A stretch of 60,827 nt of DNA. It comes from CAKRPJ01 sp934376955 (GTDB lineage: Bacteria > Bacillota > Clostridia > Lachnospirales > Lachnospiraceae). Every line of letters begins with the position of its first letter. Positions within the stretch are counted from its first letter, which is position 1. The notes beneath the pieces were generated by a model, which saw nothing but the letters and a program-made list of their open reading frames with translations, did not search any database and was not told the origin of the DNA. The stretch spans positions 1 through 60,827 of the forward strand of contig CAKRPJ010000011.1 of NCBI GenBank assembly GCA_934376955.1, read 5' to 3'. Of this stretch, positions 24,238 to 32,267 are shown piece after piece. Position numbers and translations under genes: made by a program.

Positions 24238-25224
24238 ATGGTAAAGTATATTTTTAAGCAATTTGTACGCTCTCTGGGGCTTTTGATCGCCGTTACGGTC
24301 ATATCCTTTGTTTTGATCGTATCATCAGATATCGATCCCGTAGAAGCGTACATCGGCCCGGATAAAGCGATCTCTGAAAAGCAGAGGGAGGCCATTGTAG
24401 AATACTGGGGGCTGGATAAAAAGCCCCCGGAGCGTTTTGTGATCTGGGCAGAAAATCTTATCCATGGAGATCTCGGAGAATCCATCGCCTATCGAAAGCC
24501 TGTGATCCAAGTGATTTCCGAACGCTTTTTAACATCACTTATGCTCATGCTGACCACATGGGTCATATCGGGCGTTTTGGGATTTTTCCTCGGCGTGCTT
24601 TCCGGAACGTATGAAGGAAGCCTGTTCGACCGGATCGTAAAGGGCTTCTGCCTGATCCTTGCTTCAACACCTGCATTCTGGGTCGGGATCCTTGTTTTGA
24701 TGGTGTTTGTAGTCAGGCTGAAATGGTTTCCGATGGGAATGGCGGTTCCTCTCGGAGTGGCGGCGGAGGATGTGACCCTTGGCGACCGGCTTTATCACCT
24801 GATCCTGCCGGCATTTACCCTGAGCATCGTAAGCATTTCCGGGATCACGCTGCATACACGGGAAAAGCTGATTAACGTCTTACAGAGTGAGCCTGTTCTG
24901 TTTGCAAAGGCGCGGGGAGAAAGCAAAAAGCAGATCATCATGCGTCATGGGATACGAAACATAGCGATCCCGGCGATAACGATCCAGTTTTCAGGCTTCA
25001 GCGAGCTGTTTGGAGGAAGCCTGCTGGCAGAGCAGATATTCTCTTATCCCGGTCTTGGCAATGCTACCGTAAAGGCGGCTTCAAAGGGAGATGTTCCGCT
25101 TCTTTTGGCGCTGGCCATGTTCAGTGCGATCTTTGTATTTGCAGGCAATCTGATCGCAAATATTCTATACGGGGTATTGGATCCGCGTATCAGGGAAAGA
25201 GAGAGGATGAAGGATGTCCAGTAA
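24238..25224 (+). CDS. ABC importer permease 1 (DppB/NikB type)
   Basis: A 328-residue inner-membrane permease with six helices. The N-terminal helix (residues 8-27) and the following external loop are typical of the DppB group. The coupling EAA loop is visible near residues 215-260 (ARGESKKQIIMRHGIRN, then LLAEQIFSYPGLG). It overlaps the next permease gene by 11 bases, which points to coupled translation. It forms the pore with the 25214 gene. Confidence 0.92.
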   Translation: MVKYIFKQFVRSLGLLIAVTVISFVLIVSSDIDPVEAYIGPDKAISEKQREAIVEYWGLDKKPPERFVIWAENLIHGDLGESIAYRKPVIQVISERFLTSLMLMLTTWVISGVLGFFLGVLSGTYEGSLFDRIVKGFCLILASTPAFWVGILVLMVFVVRLKWFPMGMAVPLGVAAEDVTLGDRLYHLILPAFTLSIVSISGITLHTREKLINVLQSEPVLFAKARGESKKQIIMRHGIRNIAIPAITIQFSGFSELFGGSLLAEQIFSYPGLGNATVKAASKGDVPLLLALAMFSAIFVFAGNLIANILYGVLDPRIRERERMKDVQ

Positions 25225-26065
25225 AGCAAAAGGCTGCCCGTTGTTTGGCATGAATTACCGAAAACGCCTTCTCTGGATGGCGATACTGATCCTTATTTTG
25301 CTGGCGGCGATCGTTATTGCGGGAGACTGCATCCCCTCGGAGCTCTATGCCGAGAATTTTAGGATCAAAAAGCAGGCTCCTTCATTGGAGCATTTGTTTG
25401 GCACGGATGCAGCCGGAAGGGATATGCTGTTCCGCAGCCTGAAAGGCTTGTCCACTAGTGTAAAGATAGGGCTCGGCTCTGCGATCGTCAGTGCCGTGCT
25501 GGCTCTTGCACTGGGGCTTGCCGCCGCACTTTTAGGGGGCTTTGCGGACAGCCTGATCACTTGGCTTATCGATCTGTGCATGAGTATACCGCATCTTGTT
25601 TTGATGATCATGATTTCCATGCTCGTGGGGAAAGGTGCTAAAGGTGTGGCGCTGGCGGTGGCCCTGACGCATTGGCCCGGCATAACTCGTATCGTGAGAG
25701 CAGAGGTCAAGCAGATCTCGACGGCTACCTTTATCCGCACGGCACAAAAGCTGGGACAGAGTCGGTTAAAGATTGCGCTGTTCCATATTTTCCCCCATGT
25801 GTTCCCACAGTTTATTGTGGGTCTTGTTCTTATGTTTCCCCATGCGATCATGCATGAGGCATCGATCACGTTCCTAGGCTTCGGGCTTTCCATGGATTCT
25901 CCGGCGATCGGTGTGATCCTTTCGGAATCCATGAAATATCTGACGGTGGGCTTATGGTGGCTTGCGGTATTACCCGGCTCCCTGCTGATCGCGGTGGTGA
26001 TCCTGTTTAATATTCTCGGAAAAAATATTGAGGTGCTTCTCAATCCGTACACCGGGCAGAAATGA
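25214..26065 (+). CDS. ABC importer permease 2 (DppC/NikC type)
   Basis: A 283-residue partner permease. An N-terminal helix (about 15-38), the GTDAAGRDMLFRSLKG segment (about 63-78) typical of DppC, and the EAA loop region (about 180-230, ending EASITFLGFGLS) are all present. Its stop codon overlaps the start of the next ATPase gene (ATGA at 26062-26065). The ATG at 25214 sits inside the end of the 24238 gene. Confidence 0.92.
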   Translation: MSSKAKGCPLFGMNYRKRLLWMAILILILLAAIVIAGDCIPSELYAENFRIKKQAPSLEHLFGTDAAGRDMLFRSLKGLSTSVKIGLGSAIVSAVLALALGLAAALLGGFADSLITWLIDLCMSIPHLVLMIMISMLVGKGAKGVALAVALTHWPGITRIVRAEVKQISTATFIRTAQKLGQSRLKIALFHIFPHVFPQFIVGLVLMFPHAIMHEASITFLGFGLSMDSPAIGVILSESMKYLTVGLWWLAVLPGSLLIAVVILFNILGKNIEVLLNPYTGQK

Positions 26066-27036
26066 GGCGGCAAATGGAAAAACAGATGGAAAATCAGACA
26101 GAACAAAGATCTGACAGGGGAGTGCCGGTCTTATCGGTGCAGAACCTGTCGGTAAAATTCAGTATGTATGCACAGGGGACAAAAAGGCGTGAGCTGGAGG
26201 TGATCTCCGGCCTGTGTGCAGAGGTATATGCCGGGGAGATCTTAGCGGTGGTGGGCTCCAGCGGCTCCGGAAAAAGCATCCTTGCCAGTGCGGTGATGGG
26301 AATCCTTCCGTCCAATGCCACTGTATCCGGTGCGATGGCCTACTGTGGGGAACCCCTGACGGAAAAGAGGCAGGAAAAGCTGCGGGGAAAAGAGATCTCT
26401 CTTGTTCCGCAATCCGTCTCCTATCTGGATCCCCTTATGAAGACAGGGCGGCAGGTGCAGGGGATCAATGGGACAAAGGAGCAGCAGAGGAGTATATTCC
26501 GACGCTTTAAGCTTGGAGAAAATGTCGAGAAAATGTATCCCCATCAGCTTTCCGGCGGGATGGCACGGCGCGTTCTTGTGTCAACGGCTGTTATCAACGG
26601 ATCAAAGCTCATTATCGCGGACGAGCCCACACCGGGGTTAAGTATTGATCTTGCCATGGAGACGTTAAGCTGTTTTCGTGAGCTTGCAGATTCCGGAGCT
26701 GCTGTGATGCTGATCACCCACGATATCGATCTGGCATTGAAGGTGGCGGATCGCATTGCCGTATTTTATGCGGGAACAACCCTTGAGATTGCCCCGGTAT
26801 CCGATTTTTCGGAGGAAGGAAGGCGGCTTCGGCATCCATACACCAGAGCGTTTTATGATGCCCTGCCCCAGACCTCCTTTAAAGGGCTTCCGGGTGTCCA
26901 GCCCTATGCAGGGAGCCTGCCGCAGGGGTGCGTATTTGCACCGAGGTGCCGGTATCGTACAGACAGATGCCTTGAGGCTATGCCCCAAATGCGGAATCTT
27001 CGCGGAGGGATGGTGAGATGCTTTGAAGCTGTTTGA
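26062..27036 (+). CDS. ABC importer ATPase 1 (DppD/NikD type)
   Basis: A 324-residue ATPase with Walker A GSSGSGKS (about 71-78), signature LSGGMARRV (about 165-173), Walker B LIIADEP and the C-terminal oligopeptide-transport domain with its cysteines (CVFAPRCRYRTDRC, about 293-306), which in relatives can hold an iron-sulfur cluster. The start is either the ATG at 26062, overlapping the previous stop, or the ATG at 26074, which has GAGG six to nine bases upstream. It works as a heterodimer with the 27023 product. Confidence 0.92.
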   Translation: MRRQMEKQMENQTEQRSDRGVPVLSVQNLSVKFSMYAQGTKRRELEVISGLCAEVYAGEILAVVGSSGSGKSILASAVMGILPSNATVSGAMAYCGEPLTEKRQEKLRGKEISLVPQSVSYLDPLMKTGRQVQGINGTKEQQRSIFRRFKLGENVEKMYPHQLSGGMARRVLVSTAVINGSKLIIADEPTPGLSIDLAMETLSCFRELADSGAAVMLITHDIDLALKVADRIAVFYAGTTLEIAPVSDFSEEGRRLRHPYTRAFYDALPQTSFKGLPGVQPYAGSLPQGCVFAPRCRYRTDRCLEAMPQMRNLRGGMVRCFEAV

Positions 27037-27646
27037 GTTAAAGGATGTGTGTTTTCGGTATCCAAAAGGCCCATGGATCCTGAAAAATATAAATCTTGAG
27101 ATCGAAGAAGGGGAGAGAGTCGGACTTGTCGGCCCCTCCGGATATGGGAAAAGTACATTGGCTCAGATCATGGCAGGATATTTGAAGCCGGTTTCCGGAA
27201 GCGTGCTATGGAAGGGAGAGCCGCTCCCCCAAAAGGGATATGCACCGATGCAGCTCATCTGGCAGCATCCGGAGCGTGCAGTCAATCCACGCTGGCGCAT
27301 GAAGCGGATCCTGTCGGAGGGCTGGATGCCGGAGGAGAGCTTTCTTAAGAAGATCGGCATCGAGCAGGAATGGATGGACCGCTGGCCGATCGAGCTGTCA
27401 GGAGGAGAGCTGCAGCGTTTCTGTATCGCCCGCGCCCTTGCACCGCAGACTCAATTCCTGATCGCAGATGAGATGACAACGATGTTAGATGTGATCACTC
27501 AGGCTCAGATATGGGAATTTTTGCTAAAGGAAACCGCCGAGAGAAATATCGGTTTGCTGGCTGTTACCCACAATCTTTCGCTGGCTTCCCGCATCTGTAC
27601 GAGGGTCATTGATCTGTCCCGGATTCAGGACGGATCGGCATCATAA
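27023..27646 (+). CDS. ABC importer ATPase 2 (DppF/NikE type, short)
   Basis: A 207-residue ATPase that is shorter than usual because the C-terminal oligopeptide domain is absent. Walker A is GPSGYGKST (about 37-45), the signature LSGGELQRF and Walker B FLIADEM; the usual DEPTSALD is DEMTTMLD. The start appears to be TTG at 27023 with GGTGAG five bases upstream, inside the last codons of ATPase 1. It ends the operon. No terminator is evident in the AT-rich 90 bases that follow. Confidence 0.88.
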   Translation: MKLFELKDVCFRYPKGPWILKNINLEIEEGERVGLVGPSGYGKSTLAQIMAGYLKPVSGSVLWKGEPLPQKGYAPMQLIWQHPERAVNPRWRMKRILSEGWMPEESFLKKIGIEQEWMDRWPIELSGGELQRFCIARALAPQTQFLIADEMTTMLDVITQAQIWEFLLKETAERNIGLLAVTHNLSLASRICTRVIDLSRIQDGSAS

Positions 27647-27731
27647 AAAAATATTTTACCCCCGGATTGAAAGGATCATACCATAATACGGCTTTTTTCT
27701 AAAAAAAACATTAGAAAATATAAAAAATATG

Positions 27732-27759
27732 TTGACGAATGTGTAATTTATGATATAAT
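27732..27759 (+). promoter_or_regulatory. Promoter of rpsU with A-tract UP element
   Basis: TTGACG (27732-27737), 16 bases, TATAAT (27754-27759). A/T tracts at about 27695-27730 look like an UP element, as expected for a ribosomal protein promoter. Confidence 0.75.
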
Positions 27760-27785
27760 CATACCAGTGCTAAAAAATACCCAAA

Positions 27786-27814
27786 CAGTTGTATTATGCA
27801 CAATTACACAACTG
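27786..27814 (+). promoter_or_regulatory. Leader hairpin next to the rpsU ribosome site
   Basis: Seven-base perfect arms CAGTTGT (27786-27792) and ACAACTG (27808-27814) end directly at the GAGGGAGG of rpsU. It may be a site for feedback control by S21 or an mRNA stabiliser. Confidence 0.45.
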
Positions 27815-27835
27815 GAGGGAGGTTAGGTGTGAGCT

Positions 27836-28012
27836 ATGTCAAACGTAATCGTTAAAGATAACGAAAGTCTGGACAGCGCTTTACGCAGATTCAAAAGAAA
27901 CTGCGCGAAGGCTGGTATTCAGCAGGAAATTCGTAAAAGAGAGCATTATGAGAAGCCGAGCGTAAGACGTAAGAAAAAGTCTGAAGCTGCAAGAAAGCGT
28001 AAGTATAACTAA
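27836..28012 (+). CDS. rpsU: 30S ribosomal protein S21
   Basis: A 58-residue, strongly basic protein (MSNVIVKDNESLDSALRRF at the start; tail KKKSEAARKRKYN) that matches bS21 over its full length. It sits at the 16S 3' end in the small subunit and affects translation initiation. The ribosome site GAGGGAGG is about 15 bases before the ATG with GGTGTGAG nearer. It has its own strong promoter and terminator, and leads the conserved rpsU-yqfC-yqfD-phoH order. Confidence 0.97.
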   Translation: MSNVIVKDNESLDSALRRFKRNCAKAGIQQEIRKREHYEKPSVRRKKKSEAARKRKYN

Positions 28013-28030
28013 TAGTGTGCAAGCGTGATT

Positions 28031-28065
28031 AAAGAAGATATTCTTAGGGATATCTTCTTTTTTTT
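28031..28065 (+). terminator. Terminator of rpsU
   Basis: An eleven-base perfect stem (28031-28041 with 28050-28060) encloses an eight-base loop and runs into eight T. Confidence 0.92.
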
Positions 28066-28116
28066 CGCGTTTACGCATATAGTAGCATGAAACAAAAGGA
28101 TGGGCAGGGAGGAAGC

Positions 28117-28389
28117 TTGAAAAATCAGGAGAGTAAAGGAAATGTGCTGGTAGAATCCCTGCATCTTTCTAGGGATGCATGTCTGGGAGAAACGATCCTT
28201 ACCTTTGCGGGACGATCCATACTGCGGATAGAAAATTACAGGAGCATACTGACCTTTACGGATACATCGATCCGGATCCAGGCAAAACGATATAAGGTCT
28301 GCATTGACGGCAGGCAGCTGTCTATCTGCTATTATGACAAGGATGAGATGGAGATCCGCGGAAATATCGGGACAGTGAGCTTTGAGTAG
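28117..28389 (+). CDS. yqfC: Sporulation protein YqfC
   Basis: A small beta-rich protein of the YqfC/YabP family, made in the mother cell under sigma-E in Bacillus. The family core is clear: LTFAGRSILRIENYRSILTF and the later YKVCIDGRQLSICYYDKDEMEIRG. I set the start at TTG 28117 because AGGGAGG lies five bases upstream, giving 90 residues; the ATG at 28087 has no ribosome site. A CATATAGT box at 28076-28083 resembles a sigma-E -10 and would place the transcript start after that ATG. yqfD follows within 35 bases. Confidence 0.85.
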   Translation: MKNQESKGNVLVESLHLSRDACLGETILTFAGRSILRIENYRSILTFTDTSIRIQAKRYKVCIDGRQLSICYYDKDEMEIRGNIGTVSFE

Positions 28390-28423
28390 AAGGTCGATAT
28401 TATCAGGGCAGGGAGGACAGGAC

Positions 28424-29650
28424 ATGTTTCGCAAACGGTTTTTTATTTCAGGCGGTGTATATGTGATCCTTACCGGCCGTGGCCGGGAGCGTTTTTTAAA
28501 TATTGCAGCCGGAAACCGGCTTATGATCTTTGGGGTTCGCGAGCTGGATACAGATCGGATCGCCTTCTTTACAACTCCGGAGGAGTTTAAAAGAATGAAG
28601 CCGGCGGCGAGAAAGGCAGGAGTCAGGCTTTCGATAAAAGAAAAGTACGGACTGCCGTTTTTCCTTCATCGGAACCGGAACAGAAAGCTTATGCCTGCCG
28701 GTATTTTCACCTTTTTTATCCTGCTTTATGTCCTTTCTCTTTTTATCTGGGATATCTCCATTGAAGGAAACTACAGATTTACGGATGAGATGCTTCTTCA
28801 CTATATGAGTACGCTTCCGGTTTCCTGTGGCATGAGAAAGAAGGAGATCTCCTGTGAAGGACTGGAGGAGATGATAAGAAATCATTTTCCGGATATATTA
28901 TGGGTATCCGCTGAAATAAAGGGGACGAGACTTTGTATCCGGATCCGGGAAAATGAAAACCAAACTCCGGTGAGGCAGGGAGAAAAAGAACCCTGTGATC
29001 TTGTGGCCGGGAAGGCGGGAACTGTTACGGGCTGCGTGGTGCGAAAGGGCTTTTGTCTGGTGAAGGCAGGGGACGAGGTAACGGAGGGAGAGCTTCTCGT
29101 GGACGGAACGATCCCGATCTACGATGACTCGGAAACGCTGGTAACCGTGCATGAACAATCGGCGGATGCGGAGATTTTTGCAAAAACACAGTATCATTTC
29201 CGGGCAGAGCTTCCGGATACCCATCCGGTAAGAGCGAGGACAGGACGGATCCGGCGTGGCTTTACTTTTTGTGTGTTTGATATGCCCTTCACCTTTTTGC
29301 TTCCGGGAAGCGGAAGCTGGGAGATCGTGTCAGAGAAGTGGCAGCTTAAGCTGTTTGAGGATTTCTATCTTCCGATATATTTCGGCACCATACACGCCTT
29401 TGAATATGTTCCCTATGAAAAAAACTACACAAAAACGGAGGCGGAAGCAATAAAAGAAACGAATATCCGGACATATATGGAAAATCTATCGGAAAAAGGT
29501 ATACAAATTATCGGAAATGATGGTAAAATAGAGAAAAGTGAATCCGGATGGATATTGGAGGAGACGATCCATGTCATTGAAAATATTGCGAGTCCGGTGC
29601 CGATTCAGGAAAAACATGAGGAGAAGCAGACAGTAAATGAGTGTAATTGA
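28424..29650 (+). CDS. yqfD: Sporulation protein YqfD
   Basis: A 408-residue protein with one transmembrane helix (about residues 88-106) between a cytoplasmic N-terminal part and a large outer part, the YqfD plan. Typical sequence includes GKAGTVTGCVVRKGFCLVKAGDEV. GGGAGGACAGG precedes the ATG at 28424; a TTG further upstream that overlaps yqfC lacks a site. In Bacillus YqfD is a sigma-E-controlled protein needed for spore formation, with an unclear role. Its end overlaps phoH by 14 bases. Confidence 0.9.
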   Translation: MFRKRFFISGGVYVILTGRGRERFLNIAAGNRLMIFGVRELDTDRIAFFTTPEEFKRMKPAARKAGVRLSIKEKYGLPFFLHRNRNRKLMPAGIFTFFILLYVLSLFIWDISIEGNYRFTDEMLLHYMSTLPVSCGMRKKEISCEGLEEMIRNHFPDILWVSAEIKGTRLCIRIRENENQTPVRQGEKEPCDLVAGKAGTVTGCVVRKGFCLVKAGDEVTEGELLVDGTIPIYDDSETLVTVHEQSADAEIFAKTQYHFRAELPDTHPVRARTGRIRRGFTFCVFDMPFTFLLPGSGSWEIVSEKWQLKLFEDFYLPIYFGTIHAFEYVPYEKNYTKTEAEAIKETNIRTYMENLSEKGIQIIGNDGKIEKSESGWILEETIHVIENIASPVPIQEKHEEKQTVNECN

Positions 29651-30656
29651 AACAATGATCGACATTCCGGTCGAGCATGAACGAAAAATATGCGGACAGT
29701 TCGACAGTTACTTAAAAAAAATCGAGAGAACGCTCCATGTATCAATTGTGGCGAGGGACGGTGAGATCAAGATCATCGGTCCGGAGCATGCAGTAAAAAA
29801 AGCAAAGAGCGTTTTTTCTACGTTGATAAAGCTGTCTTCCCGCGGCGAGGAGATCGGCGAGCAAAATGTGGATTATGCCCTGACGCTTTGCTTTGACGGG
29901 AAAGATGATGTTCTGCTGGAGATCGACAAGGATATTATCTGCCATACAATAAACGGAAAGCCGGTCAAGCCGAAAACTCTGGGCCAGAAGCAGTATATCG
30001 ATCTCATCAGAAAAAAGATGATCGTCTTTGGTGTGGGCCCGGCCGGAACCGGAAAGACGTATCTTGGTATGTCCATGGCAATTCAGGCATTTAAAAACGG
30101 AGAGGTAAACCGGATCATCCTGACACGCCCGGCCATCGAGGCCGGAGAAAAGCTGGGCTTCCTTCCGGGTGACCTGCAAAGTAAGATCGATCCATATCTG
30201 AGACCGCTTTATGATGCGCTTTATCAGATCATGGGGGCAGAAAGCTATCTGCACAATGCAGAGAAGGGACTGATCGAAGTCGCTCCCTTAGCCTATATGA
30301 GAGGACGTACCTTAGATAATGCCTTTATCATCCTCGATGAGGCACAGAATACGACGCAGGCCCAGATGAAAATGTTTTTAACCAGGATCGGCTTTGGCTC
30401 CAAGGTGATCATCACCGGTGACCAGTCCCAGAAGGATCTTCCGGCGGGAACTGTTTCCGGTCTGGACACGGCATTAAAGATCCTGAAAAATATTGATGAT
30501 ATCGGGATCTGCTGCTTTACAAGCGAGGACGTGGTGCGTCATCCGCTGGTACAGAAGATCGTAAAGGCTTATGATGAGTATGAATCCCGCGGCAGGGATA
30601 TAAAAAAGGCAGGCCGTGAGGCCGGGAGGGATAAAAAGCATGACAGTAACCATTGA
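29637..30656 (+). CDS. phoH: PhoH family ATPase
   Basis: A 339-residue PhoH/YbeZ protein. The N-terminal part (about 1-110) carries the KH-like region (VARDGEIKIIGPEHAVKKA); the ATPase domain has Walker A GPAGTGKT (about 133-140), LTRPAIEAGEKLGFLPGD and Walker B FIILDEAQNTT. The family is linked to RNA metabolism and is regularly found beside ybeY. It overlaps yqfD by 14 bases and ybeY by 17 bases. Confidence 0.95.
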   Translation: MSVIETMIDIPVEHERKICGQFDSYLKKIERTLHVSIVARDGEIKIIGPEHAVKKAKSVFSTLIKLSSRGEEIGEQNVDYALTLCFDGKDDVLLEIDKDIICHTINGKPVKPKTLGQKQYIDLIRKKMIVFGVGPAGTGKTYLGMSMAIQAFKNGEVNRIILTRPAIEAGEKLGFLPGDLQSKIDPYLRPLYDALYQIMGAESYLHNAEKGLIEVAPLAYMRGRTLDNAFIILDEAQNTTQAQMKMFLTRIGFGSKVIITGDQSQKDLPAGTVSGLDTALKILKNIDDIGICCFTSEDVVRHPLVQKIVKAYDEYESRGRDIKKAGREAGRDKKHDSNH

Positions 30657-31137
30657 TTATGAAACAGAAGAAAAGCTGGAGCTTCCCTGTGAGGAGATCA
30701 TCCGCAACGTGATCGAGGAAGCTCTTGACTATGTGGAATGCCCTTATGATGCGGAGGTAAATGTACTTCTCACCGATAACGAGGGCATCCATCAGATCAA
30801 TCTGGATATGCGCCGGATCGACAGCCCGACAGATGTACTTTCGTTTCCGATGTGCGATTTTGAGGAACCCGGGGATTTCTCCCACTTAGAGGATACGCCG
30901 GAGGAGTATTTTAACCCGGATACCGGTGAGCTGATGCTGGGAGATATCGTGATCTCCGTGGACAAAGTTAAGGAGCAGGCGGAGAAATACGGTCATTCGG
31001 AAACCAGAGAGCTGGCCTTTCTTGTGGCCCACAGCATGCTGCATTTAAGCGGCTATGACCATATCGAGGAAGATGAGCGGCTGAAAATGGAGGATATGCA
31101 GCGGGAGATCTTAGAACGGAGGGGTTACAGACGATGA
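30640..31137 (+). CDS. ybeY: Endoribonuclease YbeY
   Basis: YbeY is a zinc endoribonuclease that helps mature the 16S 3' end and in ribosome quality control. The signature with three zinc histidines, HSMLHLSGYDH, is near residues 128-138. I choose the ATG at 30640 (GGGAGGGA eight bases upstream), giving 165 residues; a GTG at 30616 gives eight extra residues without a site. It overlaps phoH, and the DUF3048 gene overlaps its stop by four bases. Confidence 0.96.
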   Translation: MTVTIDYETEEKLELPCEEIIRNVIEEALDYVECPYDAEVNVLLTDNEGIHQINLDMRRIDSPTDVLSFPMCDFEEPGDFSHLEDTPEEYFNPDTGELMLGDIVISVDKVKEQAEKYGHSETRELAFLVAHSMLHLSGYDHIEEDERLKMEDMQREILERRGYRR

Positions 31138-32267
31138 AAAAGCAGGGGAAAAAGCTTTTACTTACACTGGCAGCGTTAATGATGCTCGCAGCCGTTGGCG
31201 GCTGCGGAAAAAAATACGAGGAAGTGGCAGTTTCCACAGAGGCAGAGACCTCATCTGCGGAAGAAACGACAGCAGAAAAAAGTGTTGTGCTGGAAACGGA
31301 GACCGAAACCCGGGAGACGGAACCGGAGGAGCCGGAGGAGCGGGTAGAGGTGAACGGAAAGATCCGCAGCTACCTTACCGGCGAGATGGTGGATGTGGCA
31401 GTCGGAAACAGGCGGCCGTTGGCAATTATGATGAGCAACGACAAGGAATCCCTTCCTCAGTACGGGATCAATCGTGCCGATATCGTCTATGAGGCACCGG
31501 TGGAGGGAGAAATGAACCGGTACATGGCCATCATCGAAAACTATGATGATCTTGACAGGATCGGTTCGGTCAGAAGCTGCCGCACCTATTATACATACTT
31601 TGCACGGGAGTATGATGCGATCTATGCTCATTTTGGGCAGAGCACCTTTGCAAAGCCGTACCTGAAAAACGTGGATAATATCAACGGCATCGATGGGATA
31701 GGCAGTGAGGCCTTCTACCGCACGAAGGACAGAAAGGCTCCCCATAACGCCTATGCAAGCGGGGAACGAATAAAGAAGGCGATCGCAAAGCTGGGCTACC
31801 GCACCGAATATAAGGACTCCTATGAAGGACATTTTAAATTTGCCCGGGGAAAGGAACAGTATACACCGGACGGTGAGGATGCCTATAAGGTTGTTCCTGG
31901 CTATCCGATGAATAAGCCGTGGTTTGAATATCAGGAGAAGGAGGGCCTTTACCATCGTTTCCAGTATGGCGGACAGCACAAGGGAAATGAGGGGCTGATC
32001 GCCGTCAAAAATATCATCTTCCAGTACGTGGAGTGGGGACATTACGCTACTACGGATTATCTTAACATCAACGTTCATAAAGGACATGAAGGATATTATT
32101 TTACGAACGGAAAAGTCCAGAAGATCACATGGAAAAAGGATGGGGAATTCGGTGTGACCCGCTACTATGACATGGATGGCAATGAGATCACATTAAATAA
32201 AGGAAAAACATGGATCTGTATCATAGGCACAGACCGGTACAATAAGGCAGAGATTTATGGCAAATAG
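31134..32267 (+). CDS. DUF3048 lipoprotein (YerB-like)
   Basis: A 377-residue lipoprotein. The signal peptide ends in AVGGC with the lipidated Cys at residue 24. An acidic Glu/Thr linker (about 30-75) is followed by the DUF3048 domain (about 85-220, RRPLAIMMSNDKESLPQYG and GSVRSCRTYY) and its C-terminal half with EGYYFTNGKVQKITWKKDG. It starts inside the ybeY stop and overlaps the flippase gene by 11 bases. The family is extracytoplasmic and has no settled function. Confidence 0.88.
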   Translation: MKKQGKKLLLTLAALMMLAAVGGCGKKYEEVAVSTEAETSSAEETTAEKSVVLETETETRETEPEEPEERVEVNGKIRSYLTGEMVDVAVGNRRPLAIMMSNDKESLPQYGINRADIVYEAPVEGEMNRYMAIIENYDDLDRIGSVRSCRTYYTYFAREYDAIYAHFGQSTFAKPYLKNVDNINGIDGIGSEAFYRTKDRKAPHNAYASGERIKKAIAKLGYRTEYKDSYEGHFKFARGKEQYTPDGEDAYKVVPGYPMNKPWFEYQEKEGLYHRFQYGGQHKGNEGLIAVKNIIFQYVEWGHYATTDYLNINVHKGHEGYYFTNGKVQKITWKKDGEFGVTRYYDMDGNEITLNKGKTWICIIGTDRYNKAEIYGK

